A stretch of DNA of 64,000 bases from Mytilus trossulus (taxonomy: Eukaryota; Mollusca; Bivalvia; Mytilida; Mytilidae), in contig NC_086382.1 in the NCBI RefSeq assembly GCF_036588685.1, forward strand, positions 66,138,929 to 66,202,928, read 5' to 3'. Each line of letters opens with the position of its first letter. Position 1 is the stretch's first letter. This document shows positions 32,375 to 44,454 of the stretch, one piece after another. Under the pieces are notes generated by a model. The model saw only the letters and a list, made by a program, of their open reading frames with translations. It ran no database searches and was not told where the DNA came from. The position numbers and the translations under genes are program-made.

Positions 32375-35300
32375 GTAAGTACACGAACATAAGCCTTCAA
32401 AACTGTTCTTTTAACTGCAGGTTCCAGTTCTTATACCTCTGTAGCATCTGATATAACATGTTTTGGTGGAGTTCGTGTTGCTCAGTCTTTGGTTTTCTTT
32501 ATTGTGTTTTGTTTATTGTTGTTTGTCTATATTTTTTTTAGCAATAACATGGTCAGTTTTTTTTTCGATTAATGAGTTTGAATGCATTTTTGTGTTCCTT
32601 GCCTATCTGCGACTATTCGCAACAATGGATATCTAATTCACTTATTAAGTTATTATTGAATTCTATATGATAAAAATATAATTTGTGTGTATGCCCATAC
32701 GCAAATTGATAAAAATGGATATATATTTCAAGAATTGAAAAGATGCTAAGCATCTTCGGTATGCATCCGCGATTTACGAGTATGATTCCGTGACAAAATC
32801 CTCATCAGAGATATTAGGCGTTTATTAGACTCACCAGAGGTATTCAAAGTCAAGTTCACGATTTCTTTTAATGAGAGGCAAAGTCAATGTGATGATTTCT
32901 TCTAAAAGGAGGTACAAGATAGTTTGTTTAAATATTTCAAATGCTCTTCGACTAGAATTTCCTACTGTAATGAAAAAAGGAGATGATCCGGTCTATACGA
33001 AATTTTATGTTTTGCATTTATTCGAAGGCCACTTTTTTTAAAGGTGAATAAGTTAACATCTCTGAAGATGTTTACAGGGTGATAACTTTAAATGTACAAG
33101 CACTAACGATGGATATTCTACCAGTGTTCGATTTTTTTATTTGTGGATAAATTATTTTGAATTGATCCGATGTGTTTCTTTATTTTTCTTTTCAGAAACA
33201 AAATGGCACAAATATAAAGGTCACTGTTACTATTACAGTGCCGACGCAACAGATTGGTTTACAGCAGAAGTGAGTGAAAATATTGCTATACATATACAAA
33301 TAAGTCTTCATTTTATTAAATATTATTGAAAATGATAGTGTAGAAAGACTTTAAAAGGATAAAGAAAACCATGTAAATATTTTTATCAGCTATTTCTCGA
33401 AAATATTAAAGAAAATCCGACAGGTTCACAAAACAAATGGTCTGAGGGTTTATGTGTTTGAAATAATGATTGGGGAGACATTTACTCGATGACATTTCAA
33501 GCAACCAAAAAACACTAAACTTCAAATTTTCAGTCCAAGTTATTACATAGATTTGTACATGTTGTATACACAAACTTTTTTCTTTATAATGTTGATTTTA
33601 AGATTTTTTATTTATAGCTGTAAAAATTCAGGAGAAAAACCTTTTGTGAACGGTAGTAGAAATATATATATAGTTATATTTTGTTTTATGTCTTGCTATG
33701 TAGAGTTGAAGTAATATGATAATATCTTTAAAACCATAATTAAAACTGTACATGTGTATAATCCTGCTTGATTTCCATTATACAAACACCAGTTTATTGA
33801 TTTTTTAAAAGAATATAAGCAACAAAAAACCCACAATTTACACTATATTTAGCTAATAGTAGTTACATTGTAATGCCCATCAATGATTTAATTTCTGAAT
33901 CAATAAGTTACCGAAATTTATTCTTGAACAGAGAAAATGTAGAGAAATTGGAGGATATATTGTCAAAATTGATGGCGAAAAAGAAAACAGTAACATTGCA
34001 GCCAATAGAGCTAACAACGGTAAGATCAGTTTCTTCAAATGTCCCAATTAGAAAACCTGTGAGGAACAAACAAAGCTATTCCTACCAAAGCACCATACTT
34101 CTTCCGTACTTATTAGTTGGCGTCATGTTACTCAATCATTCATATGACCATGTTGGTAATTTTGAAACACTCGCCTTTGTCATTTACAATATGTAGAACT
34201 TGGCAGAACGTTAGATCACTAAACCTTATGACAATTTACAAGACATTCTTTTGATAGTACTTTTATTTGGGAATGACGAAAGTGAAGACGCTACTTGACG
34301 ATGTCGACAAATGGACTTCCGCATTGTCAGGTTTCACATGGAATTTTAAAATGAACACTTCCCTTCGTCTAAATGTATCAAAATAAACATGCTCAGAACA
34401 CGGTCAATCAGTTGAATAACTTAATCATTTTTCAATCGTAAAATAATGTAGAACTATAGCGTTGCTTTTCGGAAGTTTTACAATGGCTTTGCAACGTGAT
34501 TAGAACGATAAACTTGAAAAAAGCATGTAAACTCGTCGCTTTAAATTGATTAAGTTCTGTTCACGATCTACATTTACTCAGTACATTATTCAAGTCAATG
34601 ACGAAATGAAATATGCAGCGTCATATCTTGCAGGTCATAACTATTGGATTGGCGTGATAGATCTCAAAGAAGGAATATGGCGCTGGACATATGACCAGTC
34701 GAAAGCTGTGTTTACAAAGTGGTATCCTGGTTATGGTGCCAAAGGCACAGGCAGTAATTGTGTGCAATTACATGGTAGAAGAACAGATTGGTATGACTAT
34801 GACTGTCATCACAAAGCTCAATACATTTGTGAAAGTAATTTCTGTAAGTAATTACTGTTACGTATTGATTTTCTCTACTCAAACACCTTTCAGCTATTCA
34901 TATTTTATTTTGTTCTGATTCGTCTATCTTCAAGTCTTGTCTATAAAGAGGTAAGTTAAACTCTGACGTAATATGATAATACAATTTATATATTTCCTTT
35001 GCTTATGATCATGCAGCATTTCTTTTCGTGTATTTGGCGTCAAGTGTTTGATGCTTTCAACTTTCAACTTTCCTATATTTGCTCATGTATTAATCACTGA
35101 ATTAAAGCAATGTCTTTCGATCTTTATTTCTTTTTCTGTGATAATTTACAGTCCCAATAGCTTTCTGATTTGAAGTTCAAGATTCTAAATAATATTAAAC
35201 TTTTATGTTTTTTCTAACAATATGTTACTTTCATGTACTCTTGATTATTTAATCTTTACTTTATCAAGTAAACTGAACATTATAATAATTATTAGATTTT

Positions 35301-35482
35301 AACTGTTATGTCAATTTGACAAGTGGCAAGTGGCAAACATATTTAAAAATACATATATACATTATGGCATTAATATCTAGCATAATTTAGACTGATATGG
35401 CTATAATAACCAAAATCACAGAATTTTCAGGCAAAAGTAGTCTTAATGTGTGCGGTTTTTTTTTCTTTTTTCAGGTTTTTGA
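32107..35482 (+). CDS. Secreted C-type lectin with coiled-coil stalk (4-5 exons, 215 aa)
   Basis: Exons: 32107-32374, 33196-33269, 33932-34019, 34634-34843 and probably 35475-35482, joined in phases 1, 0, 1, 1. The ATG at 32107 begins a signal peptide (MLFVIQFTLLVVVIKQASG, cleavage before QTC). Residues 25-89 are a charged heptad-like coiled coil (KVLNKLENDNKKTLDMFKET). The CTLD runs from about 92 to 213: KWHKYKGHCYYY, WFTAERKCREIGG, GHNYWIGV, WYPGYG, SNCVQLHG, YDYDC and AQYICE. The WIGx core and the α1 and terminal cysteine pairs are intact. The calcium/sugar motifs EPN or QPD and WND are absent (WYPGYGAKG and WYDYDC instead), so any ligand is non-canonical. A read-through end at TAA 34849-34851 gives the same length. 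Likely a multimerising pattern-recognition lectin, inferred from the family. Confidence 0.88.
32463..32600 (+). repeat. Dispersed repeat family E, tail
   Basis: 'tggtggagttcgtgttgctcagtcttt...ttgtttgtctat...agcaataacatggtcagttt...gattaatgagtttgaatg' matches 39655-39825 and 51140-51290. It lies in intron 1 of the lectin. Confidence 0.7.
33196..33269 (+). CDS. C-type lectin exon 2 (CTLD start)
   Basis: Acceptor cttttcag|AA, donor GCAGAA|gtgagt, phase 1 to phase 0. Encodes TKWHKYKGHCYYYSADATDW then FTAE, the first CTLD β-strand and the start of helix 1. Confidence 0.88.
33932..34019 (+). CDS. C-type lectin exon 3 (hidden exon with the helix-1 cysteine)
   Basis: Acceptor cttgaacag|AGA, donor AACAACG|gtaaga, phase 0 to phase 1. 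Encodes RKCREIGGYIVKIDGEKENS then NIAANRANN, supplying the WxxAxxxC cysteine and the conserved GG(Y/H)(L/I)VKI strand. A longer ORF in another frame (33873-34196) covers the same DNA and hides it. Confidence 0.9.
34634..34843 (+). CDS. C-type lectin exon 4 (CTLD core and end)
   Basis: Acceptor tatcttgcag|GT, donor TTTCT|gtaagt. Encodes GHNYWIGVIDLKEGIWRWTY, WYPGYGAKGTGSNCVQLHG and YDYDC...YICES. If the donor is not used, translation stops at TAA 34849-34851. Confidence 0.9.
35475..35482 (+). CDS. Probable terminal coding exon of the C-type lectin
   Basis: Acceptor tttttcttttttcag|GTTTTTGA has an excellent pyrimidine tract. Joined to exon 4 it gives ...SNFCF-stop. AATAAA lies about 78 nt downstream (35560-35565), which supports a real 3' end here. 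Confidence 0.45.
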
Positions 35483-35559
35483 TTGAGTCATCGAAGAAGA
35501 GAAAATCTCGATAAAAAGAAAATACTGAAGACCTTAGCCCAAAGTGTTGAATTAAATTA

Positions 35560-35565
35560 AATAAA
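35560..35565 (+). terminator. Polyadenylation signal for the C-type lectin
   Basis: AATAAA shortly after the probable terminal coding exon. Confidence 0.45.
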
Positions 35566-36374
35566 TCATTTTCTATCAATCTTACTCGAATTATTCCTTC
35601 CCTCACCTGTTGATTATTTATATTTAATCTACGTTTGGTTTGTTTGATTTCAGTTTTCCGTTGGTCAACATTTGATATTGACGTCAAATTTCTTGCTTTT
35701 CTCCTTAATTCCCTTTTGTGACGTAAAAAGGCAACCATGTGTGATGACGTCACATAATAAAACACATTTTTTGGCATATATATCGCTTGAAAAATTGATT
35801 AAGATTTTTTTCAATATTGTCTAAATATCATCAGAAAAAATCAGATTTCATCGTCAAATATTGTGCAATACAATATTTATTCACCTTCAACATTTAATTT
35901 CTTAATATTTAAACCGCTAGCTGATCCAAGCGTTTTACATAAAATAGAATAACTGTCTGTAGTGGATAAATTGAGGTATGAATATCGTATCACACTCGAT
36001 GCAGTAGTAGAATCTATATATAAGCCTTCCGTATGCAGCTTTAATGTAAATATGCACACCGCAGTATCAAACACGTCAGACTAAACACCAGTTGTTAGTT
36101 TATCTGTTGATGTTTTCAAACCTTTTTATGCATGGCTATTGAAAGATTCACATTTACAACAAAACATACACTGTTTATAAATATTATGTGACATTTACTT
36201 AGAAGAACAGCCGTCGATAAACTGCACACATGTTTAAGTAGTAGAGTCGGTACCAAGAGGTAGATTTCAGTTATTCTGATAGCCTTTATTGTATTTTTTT
36301 TTTATAAAAAAAAGTTGTCAGCGTACGTTCCATTGTTAAACTTTTGTCATTCACTTAAGCATTTTTTACTTGTT

Positions 36375-36625
36375 ATAAAATATATAAAAAAAAACATCCG
36401 ACAAAAGCTATCACAAAACGAAAAATCACAAAAGAACCGAACGCCAAGGAAATGCAAAAAACGGAAGGTCCCTAATCAAATGAAAAATCTAAAGCCAAAA
36501 CCCATCAATCAAAGGATAACAATTGTAATATTCCTGACTTGGTGCAATTTATTTTCTTATGTAGAAAATAGTGGATTATACCTGGTTGTATAGTAAGCTG
36601 AACTTCTCGCTTAAACCAGTGGCAT
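36375..36625 (-). repeat. Dispersed repeat family C, inverted
   Basis: Minus-strand reading contains 'ccaagtcaggaatattacaattgttatcctttgattgatgg' and 'tttgcatttccttggcg'. It matches 3414-3590 and, inverted, 43470-43650. Confidence 0.7.
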
Positions 36626-37903
36626 AAAAGTCCATAATATTGACAACAATGTGAGAACAAAACCAACAGACATAATAGGTATCCAATGCATTACGTGTAA
36701 AGACGACAGTAATAGTCAGAGAAAACATGTCCTCTACCAAAGCCAAGATACAGGTAGCGAAAGATTAAAGAGCTAAATGCGCATACATATATGAAATTAA
36801 AATAGTTTGATTTTAATTTACTAATAACAAAATTAATATAAATACCGGTTAAGAATATTGAAAGATCTAATTAGAGTAATGAGTTGGGAAATAAGAATAA
36901 TGTCGTGTTCTCATTGACCTACACCTGATGTTGTGTTAGTGTAATTCACACGTAAACTAAAAACAATTGCGTTCCCATTGATAAAACTCCATGTTTACAT
37001 GTAGTTAAAATCATGTTTTGTCTACATGCAGTCGATAGTCAATGTAGAACTTGAGTGGTTCAGTGTACAAAAACAAGATATTTAGAACATGCATTTTACC
37101 ATGTATATTCAAAGAAAAAACTTTTTTTTAATAAAATTTATAACAATTATCTATGTAGTTTTTTTACCGAATTAATTGTCTGAACTCGATATATATATTG
37201 GTTTGTTATACAAAATAAACAAGAAAACAAAATTTTTAAGTATCAACCATTTAACTACATGCTGGAAGGAGGTTATCTTTTTTATGTTCGACACGTCATT
37301 TTTTTTTTGCGCATAGCACGAACATTTTTATTTACTTTTTCGAAGCTATTATTCAAATAATTTTGTTGAAAACTTAACACTATAAGATTTTGGTAAAATC
37401 TGGATTCAAATTTTAATCCCTCATTGAACAGAATATTTGTTCATCAATTTGAGGATTAGGATATTTTTTTTTGAAAAAAAAAATAAGCCCCTTCTTTTAG
37501 TTGAATGGTCATTCCCAGAGCCCCCGATCTAAACTCAAAGCATCATGTTTGCCGTACACATAATTCATTTGAAAATGTCTTCCCGAATTGACTAGACGTA
37601 CACAGAAATATTTGCCACTGGTCAATCAACGATTCACTCATAAATGCATTACTAAAACACCCTAAACATCTCAAGTCTTCTTTTTCGTTTGAAGTCTACG
37701 TTATGTATTGCGTAATTAATGGCGGATTCAGATGGGGGCGGGTTCCAGGGGTTGGTACCCCTTATCGGACGTTCAATGTTGGGAGCCCATGCATTTTAAA
37801 AATGCCTTATCCGCCTTTGGTATTTGGGAAATCTTTAGTATCTTTAAAATAGGTGCAAATCATCAAAATGGCTTTCATCAATGATAGAAAAGTTGTCCAA
37901 GAA

Positions 37904-38490
37904 AGAAGTAGGTCCGGTAAAGACCGATTTTGGCCTCAAATTTCAGGTTCATCTGACAAAAGATTTTGACTACTTTTTAAACATTTAAGTGTCTATTTTT
38001 TTTGATTCAATTAGTTGGGGTGAAAGATTTTAACAGATTTAGGCATTAAAAACGACCCGATTCAAGCTCAAATATGAAAAATCTACCAAATATGCCGAAA
38101 AATATCATTTTTCAGATGGTTTTTGTCAACAATGTAAGGGGTCGCATCCGTGGTCATCTTCAACCTTTATATATGTTATGTAATATTATCAAATAAAACT
38201 TACATTTCAATATTAAGGATGAACACGAATGCGGTCACTTTCGTTTTACACGGAAACCGTCTAAAATTTGACTAATATGGTAGAATTGTGAAGATTTTAG
38301 TAATTTAGCATGACTTAATGGTGCTATTACTCGATATATGTGCATTGTATTGTAAAAAAACCAGCCCAGATCTATGAAGCAGAAGCATTCTTCGGTCCAA
38401 AAAATAATTTTTAGTTTACATTTTAACAATTTTGTAAAACTGCTTTATTTTGGCTTCTAAAAGGGGTCTTACTGAACCTACTCCTTTTAA
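37904..38490 (+). mobile_element. TIR element/MITE, copy 2 (about 590 bp)
   Basis: Left end agaagtaggtccggtaaagacc, right end gg(g)tcttactgaacctactcc: inverted repeats with consensus GTAGGTyCrGTAA(a)GACC. It is homologous over its length to 22134-22722 in the opposite orientation. No coding capacity. Confidence 0.82.
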
Positions 38491-39394
38491 ATCGGTTCTA
38501 TGAAAATGATCATTTAAAAATGACATATAGTGTGAACAAAACTTTTGCATAGGTAACTAAACGAGGTGGATGTGAACAAATTTAATGTGAAACCAGTGTA
38601 CATTACATTAAACTAATTGTAAATATGTTTAGTGTACATGCCGTTTGGTGTGAACACGGCCTAAGTTTATTCAAACGGACGATAGGTCTACACGGATAGA
38701 ATCGTATTTAATTGTCAGGGCTCGGTGAACAACATTTCCGTAAACATTAGGATGTGCTTTTCAATCCCGCACCAGTTCCCACGTTAAAACAGGAAACATT
38801 TAGATTCTCAATGCCCGAGAGTTGAGATCATTCATTATGATCAGTAAATAATCGAAATATCGTCCCCCGTCAATTATCAATTGGCATGCGTGTTGATTCA
38901 TCATCAACGACTCACTCCTTACTAACCGTACGGAATGTATAAAACGAGAAAAAGCTGACAAAGCTCCTAATATTCTTTTTTAATTCAATAATGAACATAG
39001 TTGATATTCGTATTAAACATTTTAATGAAAATTTTACTTCTAGCATCAACCATAGTAGCCTTATTTCGTGTATTAAACATTGGTCAAACAAATATATATT
39101 CTCAAGGAATTTTGCTTTGTCCCGCTTGAAAAGCTGCACATAATATCCTAATTATTTTTGCGTAAATTTTACTTTGATGTTCTGCAAAAGGAAATCACGA
39201 ATTCATTACTCAATTTTTTGGGAGATGGCATCTGTAACAAACATAAACTTTCAGCAACCTCTTTACAAGCAGAATCGAATGAAATAAAAGTTCAAACAAA
39301 TGGACTGGACATTATTCCACTAATTACCTGTCTATTCTCTTTCTGGTACATTTTGTACAATTAAAAGCATGGTAATCAATGTTCAACTCATACC

Positions 39395-39825
39395 AATGGT
39401 GAAGTTGAAATCATCCCTTCGTAAATTTTAAGGACGCCATCACGAGTTGGTTGACCGTTATGGATCGGAATAACCGTTTCACAAATGATATCGGATATGT
39501 TCCTTACGTCGTAACTACAATCCCCTTTCCTTTCATGAATATGACCTACCGAATTAGACTTTTTACCGGATTTGTAATCACATAAGCAACACGACGGGTG
39601 CCGCATGTGGAGCAGGATCTGCTTACCCGTCCGGAGCACCTGAGATCACCCCTAGTTTTTGGTGGGGTTCGTGTTGTTTATTCTTAAGTTTTCTATGTTG
39701 TGTCATGCGTACTATTGTTTTTCTGTTTGTCTTTTTCATTTTTAGCCATGGCGTTGTCAGTTTGTTTTAGATTTACGAGTTTGACTGTCCCTTTGGTATC
39801 TTTCGTCCCTCTTTTATAATGCCTT
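39395..39825 (+). repeat. Dispersed repeat family E, longest copy
   Basis: gacgccatcacgagttggttgacc, tcggatatgttccttacgtcg, agcaacacgacgggtgccgc, gagcaggatctgcttacccg, gagcacctgagatcacccct, then ggggttcgtgttgtttattc and agccatggcgttgtcagttt...gtccctttggtatctttcg. The antisense ORF here is not a gene. This block is very common in Mytilus, to my recollection. Confidence 0.8.
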
Positions 39826-40094
39826 TGTAATTAGTAGAATAAATTACTTTTGGAGTGTCAACAATTCGTTGGATGCACTTTGCATGTTCATATTAGTGAT
39901 TTCGAATCTGTTCAAAGTTTTGATTTTTCTACCCTACAAGTGTATACTACTTTGCACCATTATCTCATTAAGACAAAAATCTCACAACTTATAAAATGAG
40001 CAATTTAAGTTACAATGCGGATATATATGTTCAAACTCTTTTAGGTTTTTTTTTTAGGGTCTTATCATTATTTACCTGGGAGGGGGAGCTTGTC

Positions 40095-40300
40095 ATTTAG
40101 TTAGTTATCAAAGGTACCAGGGTTATAATTTAATACGCCAGACTCGCGTTTCGTCTACATAACACTCATCAGTGACGCTCAAATCAAAATATTTATAAAG
40201 CCAAAAAGTACAAAGGGGAAGAGCATTAAGGATCCCAAATTCCAAAAAGTTGTGTCAAAAAACGGCTAAGGTAATATATGCCTGGAATAAGAAAATCCTT
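40095..40300 (+). repeat. Dispersed repeat family F ('cgtttcgtctacataa')
   Basis: taccagggttataatttaatacgccagactcgcgtttcgt, ctacataacactcatcagtg, acgctcaaatcaaaatattt ataaagccaaa. A well-known mussel dispersed sequence, as I recall. Confidence 0.7.
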
Positions 40301-41224
40301 ATTTTTTGGAAAAATTCAAAGTTTTGTAAACAGGAAATTTATAAAATTGACCACATTATTGATATTCATTTCTAAAGCGCTGACTAGTATTCTTTGTACA
40401 ATAAAAGAAGACCTTTCAAAGTATTTATCCAGTACTGTCGATCAGTTGTGGATTCTCAAATCATAAGTAGCTTCTGCTAAATCTTAAATCACAATGTCTG
40501 ATATTTTGCAGCAACATTAATTAGGACCTTTGATTTTCAACGCTTTACGCTACTATTCCCCATGCTCAATTGAAAAAATCAACTTCATCATCTCATAAAA
40601 CAAATTTGAATAGTAGATATAAATTTCTTGTTTTGGTTTATAATAATTCTTTTTTTGCGAATAATCACACTGGTACTATCAGAAAAAAAACCCACTGAAG
40701 ATAATATCAAAATGCAGAACTTTCTAATAGACAATATATTTGTTTAGTTAGGAGGATTGGTATTTCAACACATTAAAAAGTATTTCATCCAATTGGTTCT
40801 AATTTTGAACTGAATCTTGCCGATTTGTTTTTGTACTCGTATGAAGTAGAATAATTCAGGATCTTCTAAAAGACAAAAAGACAACGCTCTTTGCGAAATT
40901 CTGATGGTGTCAGATCACTGAATTGCCCATAGTTCAGTTAGTACTTGAATCTCAAAGTCATAAATCTCTGTGAACTTGAACCGTTTTAAATTAAATTGTT
41001 AGTTTTTTCATTAAGACATTTTATATTTTCATGTCAAGGCCTTTTATAGGCAACTTTACTATTTTGAGAATGAATTTTTAATGACATGACTGGTTTGTTT
41101 AACAACTGGAGTTTGGAGTTATGAATAGAATAAAAAAAAACATCACTTCGGCTTAATCGAATTTGTGTTCATAATAAGATTACTATAATATTTTACAGAA
41201 AATGTGGAATAATCCTATTTCACC

Positions 41225-41420
41225 TTTTTAAACATGGTAAATAAAGGCAACAGTAGTATACCGCTGTTCAAAACTCATAAATCCATGGACAAAAACAAAA
41301 TCGGGGTAACAAACTAAAACCGAGGGAAACGAATTAAATATAAGAGGAGAACAATGACACAACACCGAAACGCAACACACACAGAAACGGACCAAGCATC
41401 AGACAAAATCACACGAGAAT
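41225..41420 (-). repeat. Dispersed repeat family D, inverted
   Basis: ggcaacagtagtataccgctgttc, aacaaaatcggggtaa, tataagaggagaacaatgac, acaacaccgaaac: the reverse complement of 30255-30530 blocks. Confidence 0.75.
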
Positions 41421-42034
41421 ATAATATCTTTACGGGATGATAATGAGACTCGTCAGATTTAACAACTGTTGACAACTCATACTGTAAGTAGTATTGAAGG
41501 CTATTAAATAATGACAAGATCTCAAACCTAGACTTTTGGATGATTTCTATGTCCGTACAGCAATGTACAGGGTATGGCATTTGCAGTGCTAAACAAATCA
41601 TAACACAATAAACATCATGTCATGGAAATCTTATTTGACAGATTTATAATATTTTTTTCCATTTTTTTATTTTAAAGATATAACAGGGAGCCTTATTCTA
41701 TATTATACTATTGCGCCGCAGTTGCACATAATACTTTAATATCTGCTCCAATTTGGGAATGACATGAACTAATGAATTGAAACGTGCGTTGTATGATGTG
41801 CGGGTCTTTGTTTTCAATATTTACTAATATATACCAGCAATAAATCAGTTTTGGCACAGAGGTGTTGTCGATTTCAATTGACCATTTTATTCAAGGAAAA
41901 CATTTACAGAGCTATCTTATATATGTTATAGAAAGTATAATATGAGGTAGGGCAGACTTCACAAGAATATATTCCCTACCAGTGCCGTATCAAAATGTGT
42001 TCAATAACTACTTTTATTCACATTTGCATGGGAG

Positions 42035-42170
42035 TAAAGAGTAAAATAACAAAACAATCGATCTCCGACGAAAATTCAAACGAAAAAAGCTTAACCAAAT
42101 GACAAAATTAAATTCTATAACACATCAAACGAATGGAGAACTCTCATATTCTTGGAACAGTCATTTTCGT
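42035..42170 (-). repeat. Dispersed repeat family C, inverted, diverged
   Basis: 'ctccgacgaaaattcaaacg...acacatcaaacgaatggagaactctcatattcttgg' matches the inverted family C core. Confidence 0.6.
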
Positions 42171-42839
42171 TCTTCATTTCTTCTTATAATAGAATGAATT
42201 TGACAAGCATATGGAACAAATGACTTTACCTTAATATAGCTAACAGTAAAATCGGTATGTTCTGACCTAATGAATGATTGTTCAATGTTAACTCCACAAA
42301 TAATTAATGATTGTTTTGAATTAGAGAATGTAGGTGCTGAAGCTGTGTATCTCAATAGTTAATCTAGTTACCTCGTTATTGTCTCCGTGCTATTATTTTT
42401 TTAGGTATGACTTTTGACGTGGTTTGGTATCTATAAATAAGAGATGCTGAGAATTTTTTTATCAACGACCAGTAACTGTTTTATTTTAATGATCTGTGCA
42501 TTCATCTTTATTTTGTGATATATTAAAATGTGAATTTTGTAAAGGCATTTGAACAACTAATGTTATTCTAACTTTTTTCATTTGAAGATTTTTTAAAACA
42601 TTTGCCTGATAATTCAAAGAAAAATCGCTTATAAATATTGTGACATATTGGTACACACCCTTTCAATGCATCAATATTCGATACTCATTGATAAAATAAA
42701 ATAATGGAGTCCATAGAATATTCTAATTTTTATAAAGAATTATCATATTGGCTTTATTTCTAAAAATTTGTAAACATAATTTTCATAATTTGATATGACC
42801 AACGATTTTTTGATAAACATTGTTTACAAAGTGTAATTT

Positions 42840-43145
42840 AACATCATACTTTGAACGTCATACTTTGAACAACAAAATTATTTCATGTACTAATATTACT
42901 TTTATTTATGGATCTTGACATACTATGAACTATTTTATTCAATAATACTACTTTTTCTGTTTAGTCTGTTTTTATGATATACATTTGACGTGAAACTGTA
43001 CGTATGTATCCCGTCATACTTTGAACCACACATTATTTTATTTATCAATTTTACTTTTACTGTTAAGTCTGTTTTTTGTTATATCTACTTTCCGTGACTA
43101 TGCATGTGTGTATGTCGTCATACTTTGAACGACAAAATTATTTAT
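42840..43145. repeat. Degenerate tandem repeat around 'gtcatactttgaac'
   Basis: catact(t/a)tgaac recurs at about 42844, 42857, 42919, 43014 and 43118. Shared flanks include 'acaaaattatt', 'tttacttt', 'gttaagtctgttttt' and 'cgtgaaactgtacgtatgtat'. The unit is about 60-105 bp. Confidence 0.6.
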
Positions 43146-43447
43146 ATGTCTACCTGTGCGAATTTCAAACGCGCAATTTTACACCAGTAATGAAAACCTT
43201 CTATCCTTTACGAGTAGACTTTACATACATAAATTAACTCGTATAAGAGAAGCAAAATAAGTATGTTAAATTTTATGTATGCCTTTTTGTGCTTCTTCGT
43301 TACATTTGTTGTTTTTACAGTGATATTAAGATGATAACACAACATTGACTGCTGTACCCCTATTTTTGACATTTTTACTCTTTGAGTATGTTTGTTTTGT
43401 TCATACATCGTTGACAATGTAATGGAATTTGATGCAGCTGTCATACA

Positions 43448-43700
43448 AGTGAAAGGTTTAGCTAGCTATAAAACCACGTTCAATCCGATATTTTCTACAT
43501 TAGAAAATGCCTGTACCAAGTCAGGAATATGACAGTTGTTATCCATTCGTTTGATGTGTTTGGACTTTTGATTTGGACTTTTGATTTTTGATTTTCCTTT
43601 TTGCATTTTCCTCGCAGTTCAATATTTTTGTGTTTTTACTTTAAACTAGGTTTTAGGTTTTTGTTAGGATGTCGAAGTCTTCGTGGAATTCACTCGTTTA
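43448..43700 (+). repeat. Dispersed repeat family C
   Basis: gtttagctagctataaaacc, tgcctgtaccaagtcaggaa, tatgacagttgttatccattcgtttgatgtg, tttttgcattttcctcg. Confidence 0.75.
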
Positions 43701-44031
43701 CATTGGACGTCTTTGCTTTCATCAAAAGGATTCGACTTTCATCAAGTATTATAATATGATACTCTCTCTATTAATGCACTATGAAGTGTTGTGATGTAAG
43801 GGATTTATATTACATTGTTGTGTTTCTAATAAAACAAATACTTGATACTTGGACAACTCAGTCCGAAAATTACGTTTTTTACGTATAACACACAGGATAG
43901 CTGATTGAGCGAACAGCCACCTCTAATTCAATGTTTTAGTACCATGGAGAATTTTATCACACAATTATATCTGATTGTTTCTGTACATTCCTCATTTAAA
44001 GCAAAAATAGTGTCAGGTATACGAAACTAAT

Positions 44032-44180
44032 AAGAAGATGTGGTATCAGTGCCAATGAGACAACTCCCAATCCGAGTCACAACGATCTAATCTCTATAAA
44101 AAAGGATAACTACTTATGAACCACATCAAAAATCGAAAACTACTAAACAAAAGTTTCTGACATGGAACAAGTGCAAACAA
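44032..44180 (+). repeat. Family A variant
   Basis: 'agaagatgtggtatcagtgccaatgagacaactccca' then a variant body ('tccgagtcacaacgatctaat') not present in the other copies. Confidence 0.65.
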
Positions 44181-44454
44181 AAACCTTTTGTTTCCTCATC
44201 AATATAAAGGATCTACAAACAACTGCCCTACAAGTGGGAGGTTTAGCAAGCTTTAAAAAGGTAATGCCTGCTGGAATATGGAGGTTGTAATTTCACTTGT
44301 TTCCTTGACTGGTTTTGTTTCGTTCTGTCAGTTTTATGAAATTTCATCACTTTGAATTTCACTTGAAGTTTTTGATATTTTATTTTTCACAAACGTGAGA
44401 AAATGTTTATATTTCTTATCTTTTTGGAATACTCGAGTTCATTCCACATTTTTC

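Noticed and set aside
33873-34196. 107-codon ORF beginning MPINDLISES inside the lectin
   Set aside because: A different frame of the same DNA gives exon 3 of the C-type lectin with matching splice sites and conserved CTLD residues.
34555-34581. Extended start of lectin exon 4 supplying the helix-1 cysteine (FCSRSTFTQ)
   Set aside because: Considered when exon 3 seemed missing. Its acceptor is weak and the cysteine spacing is wrong, and the true exon at 33932-34019 explains everything.
35427-35777. 116-codon minus-strand ORF with a CAG|gtgagg donor
   Set aside because: It overlaps the probable terminal exon and poly(A) signal of the lectin. An ORF of this length is expected a few times by chance, and no downstream exon was found.
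39388-39639. 83-codon minus-strand ORF
   Set aside because: It is antisense to dispersed repeat family E, which recurs in the window and is familiar from mussel genomes.
41314-41601. 95-codon minus-strand ORF with hydrophobic C terminus
   Set aside because: Its second half is the inverted family D repeat. The first half shows no domain.
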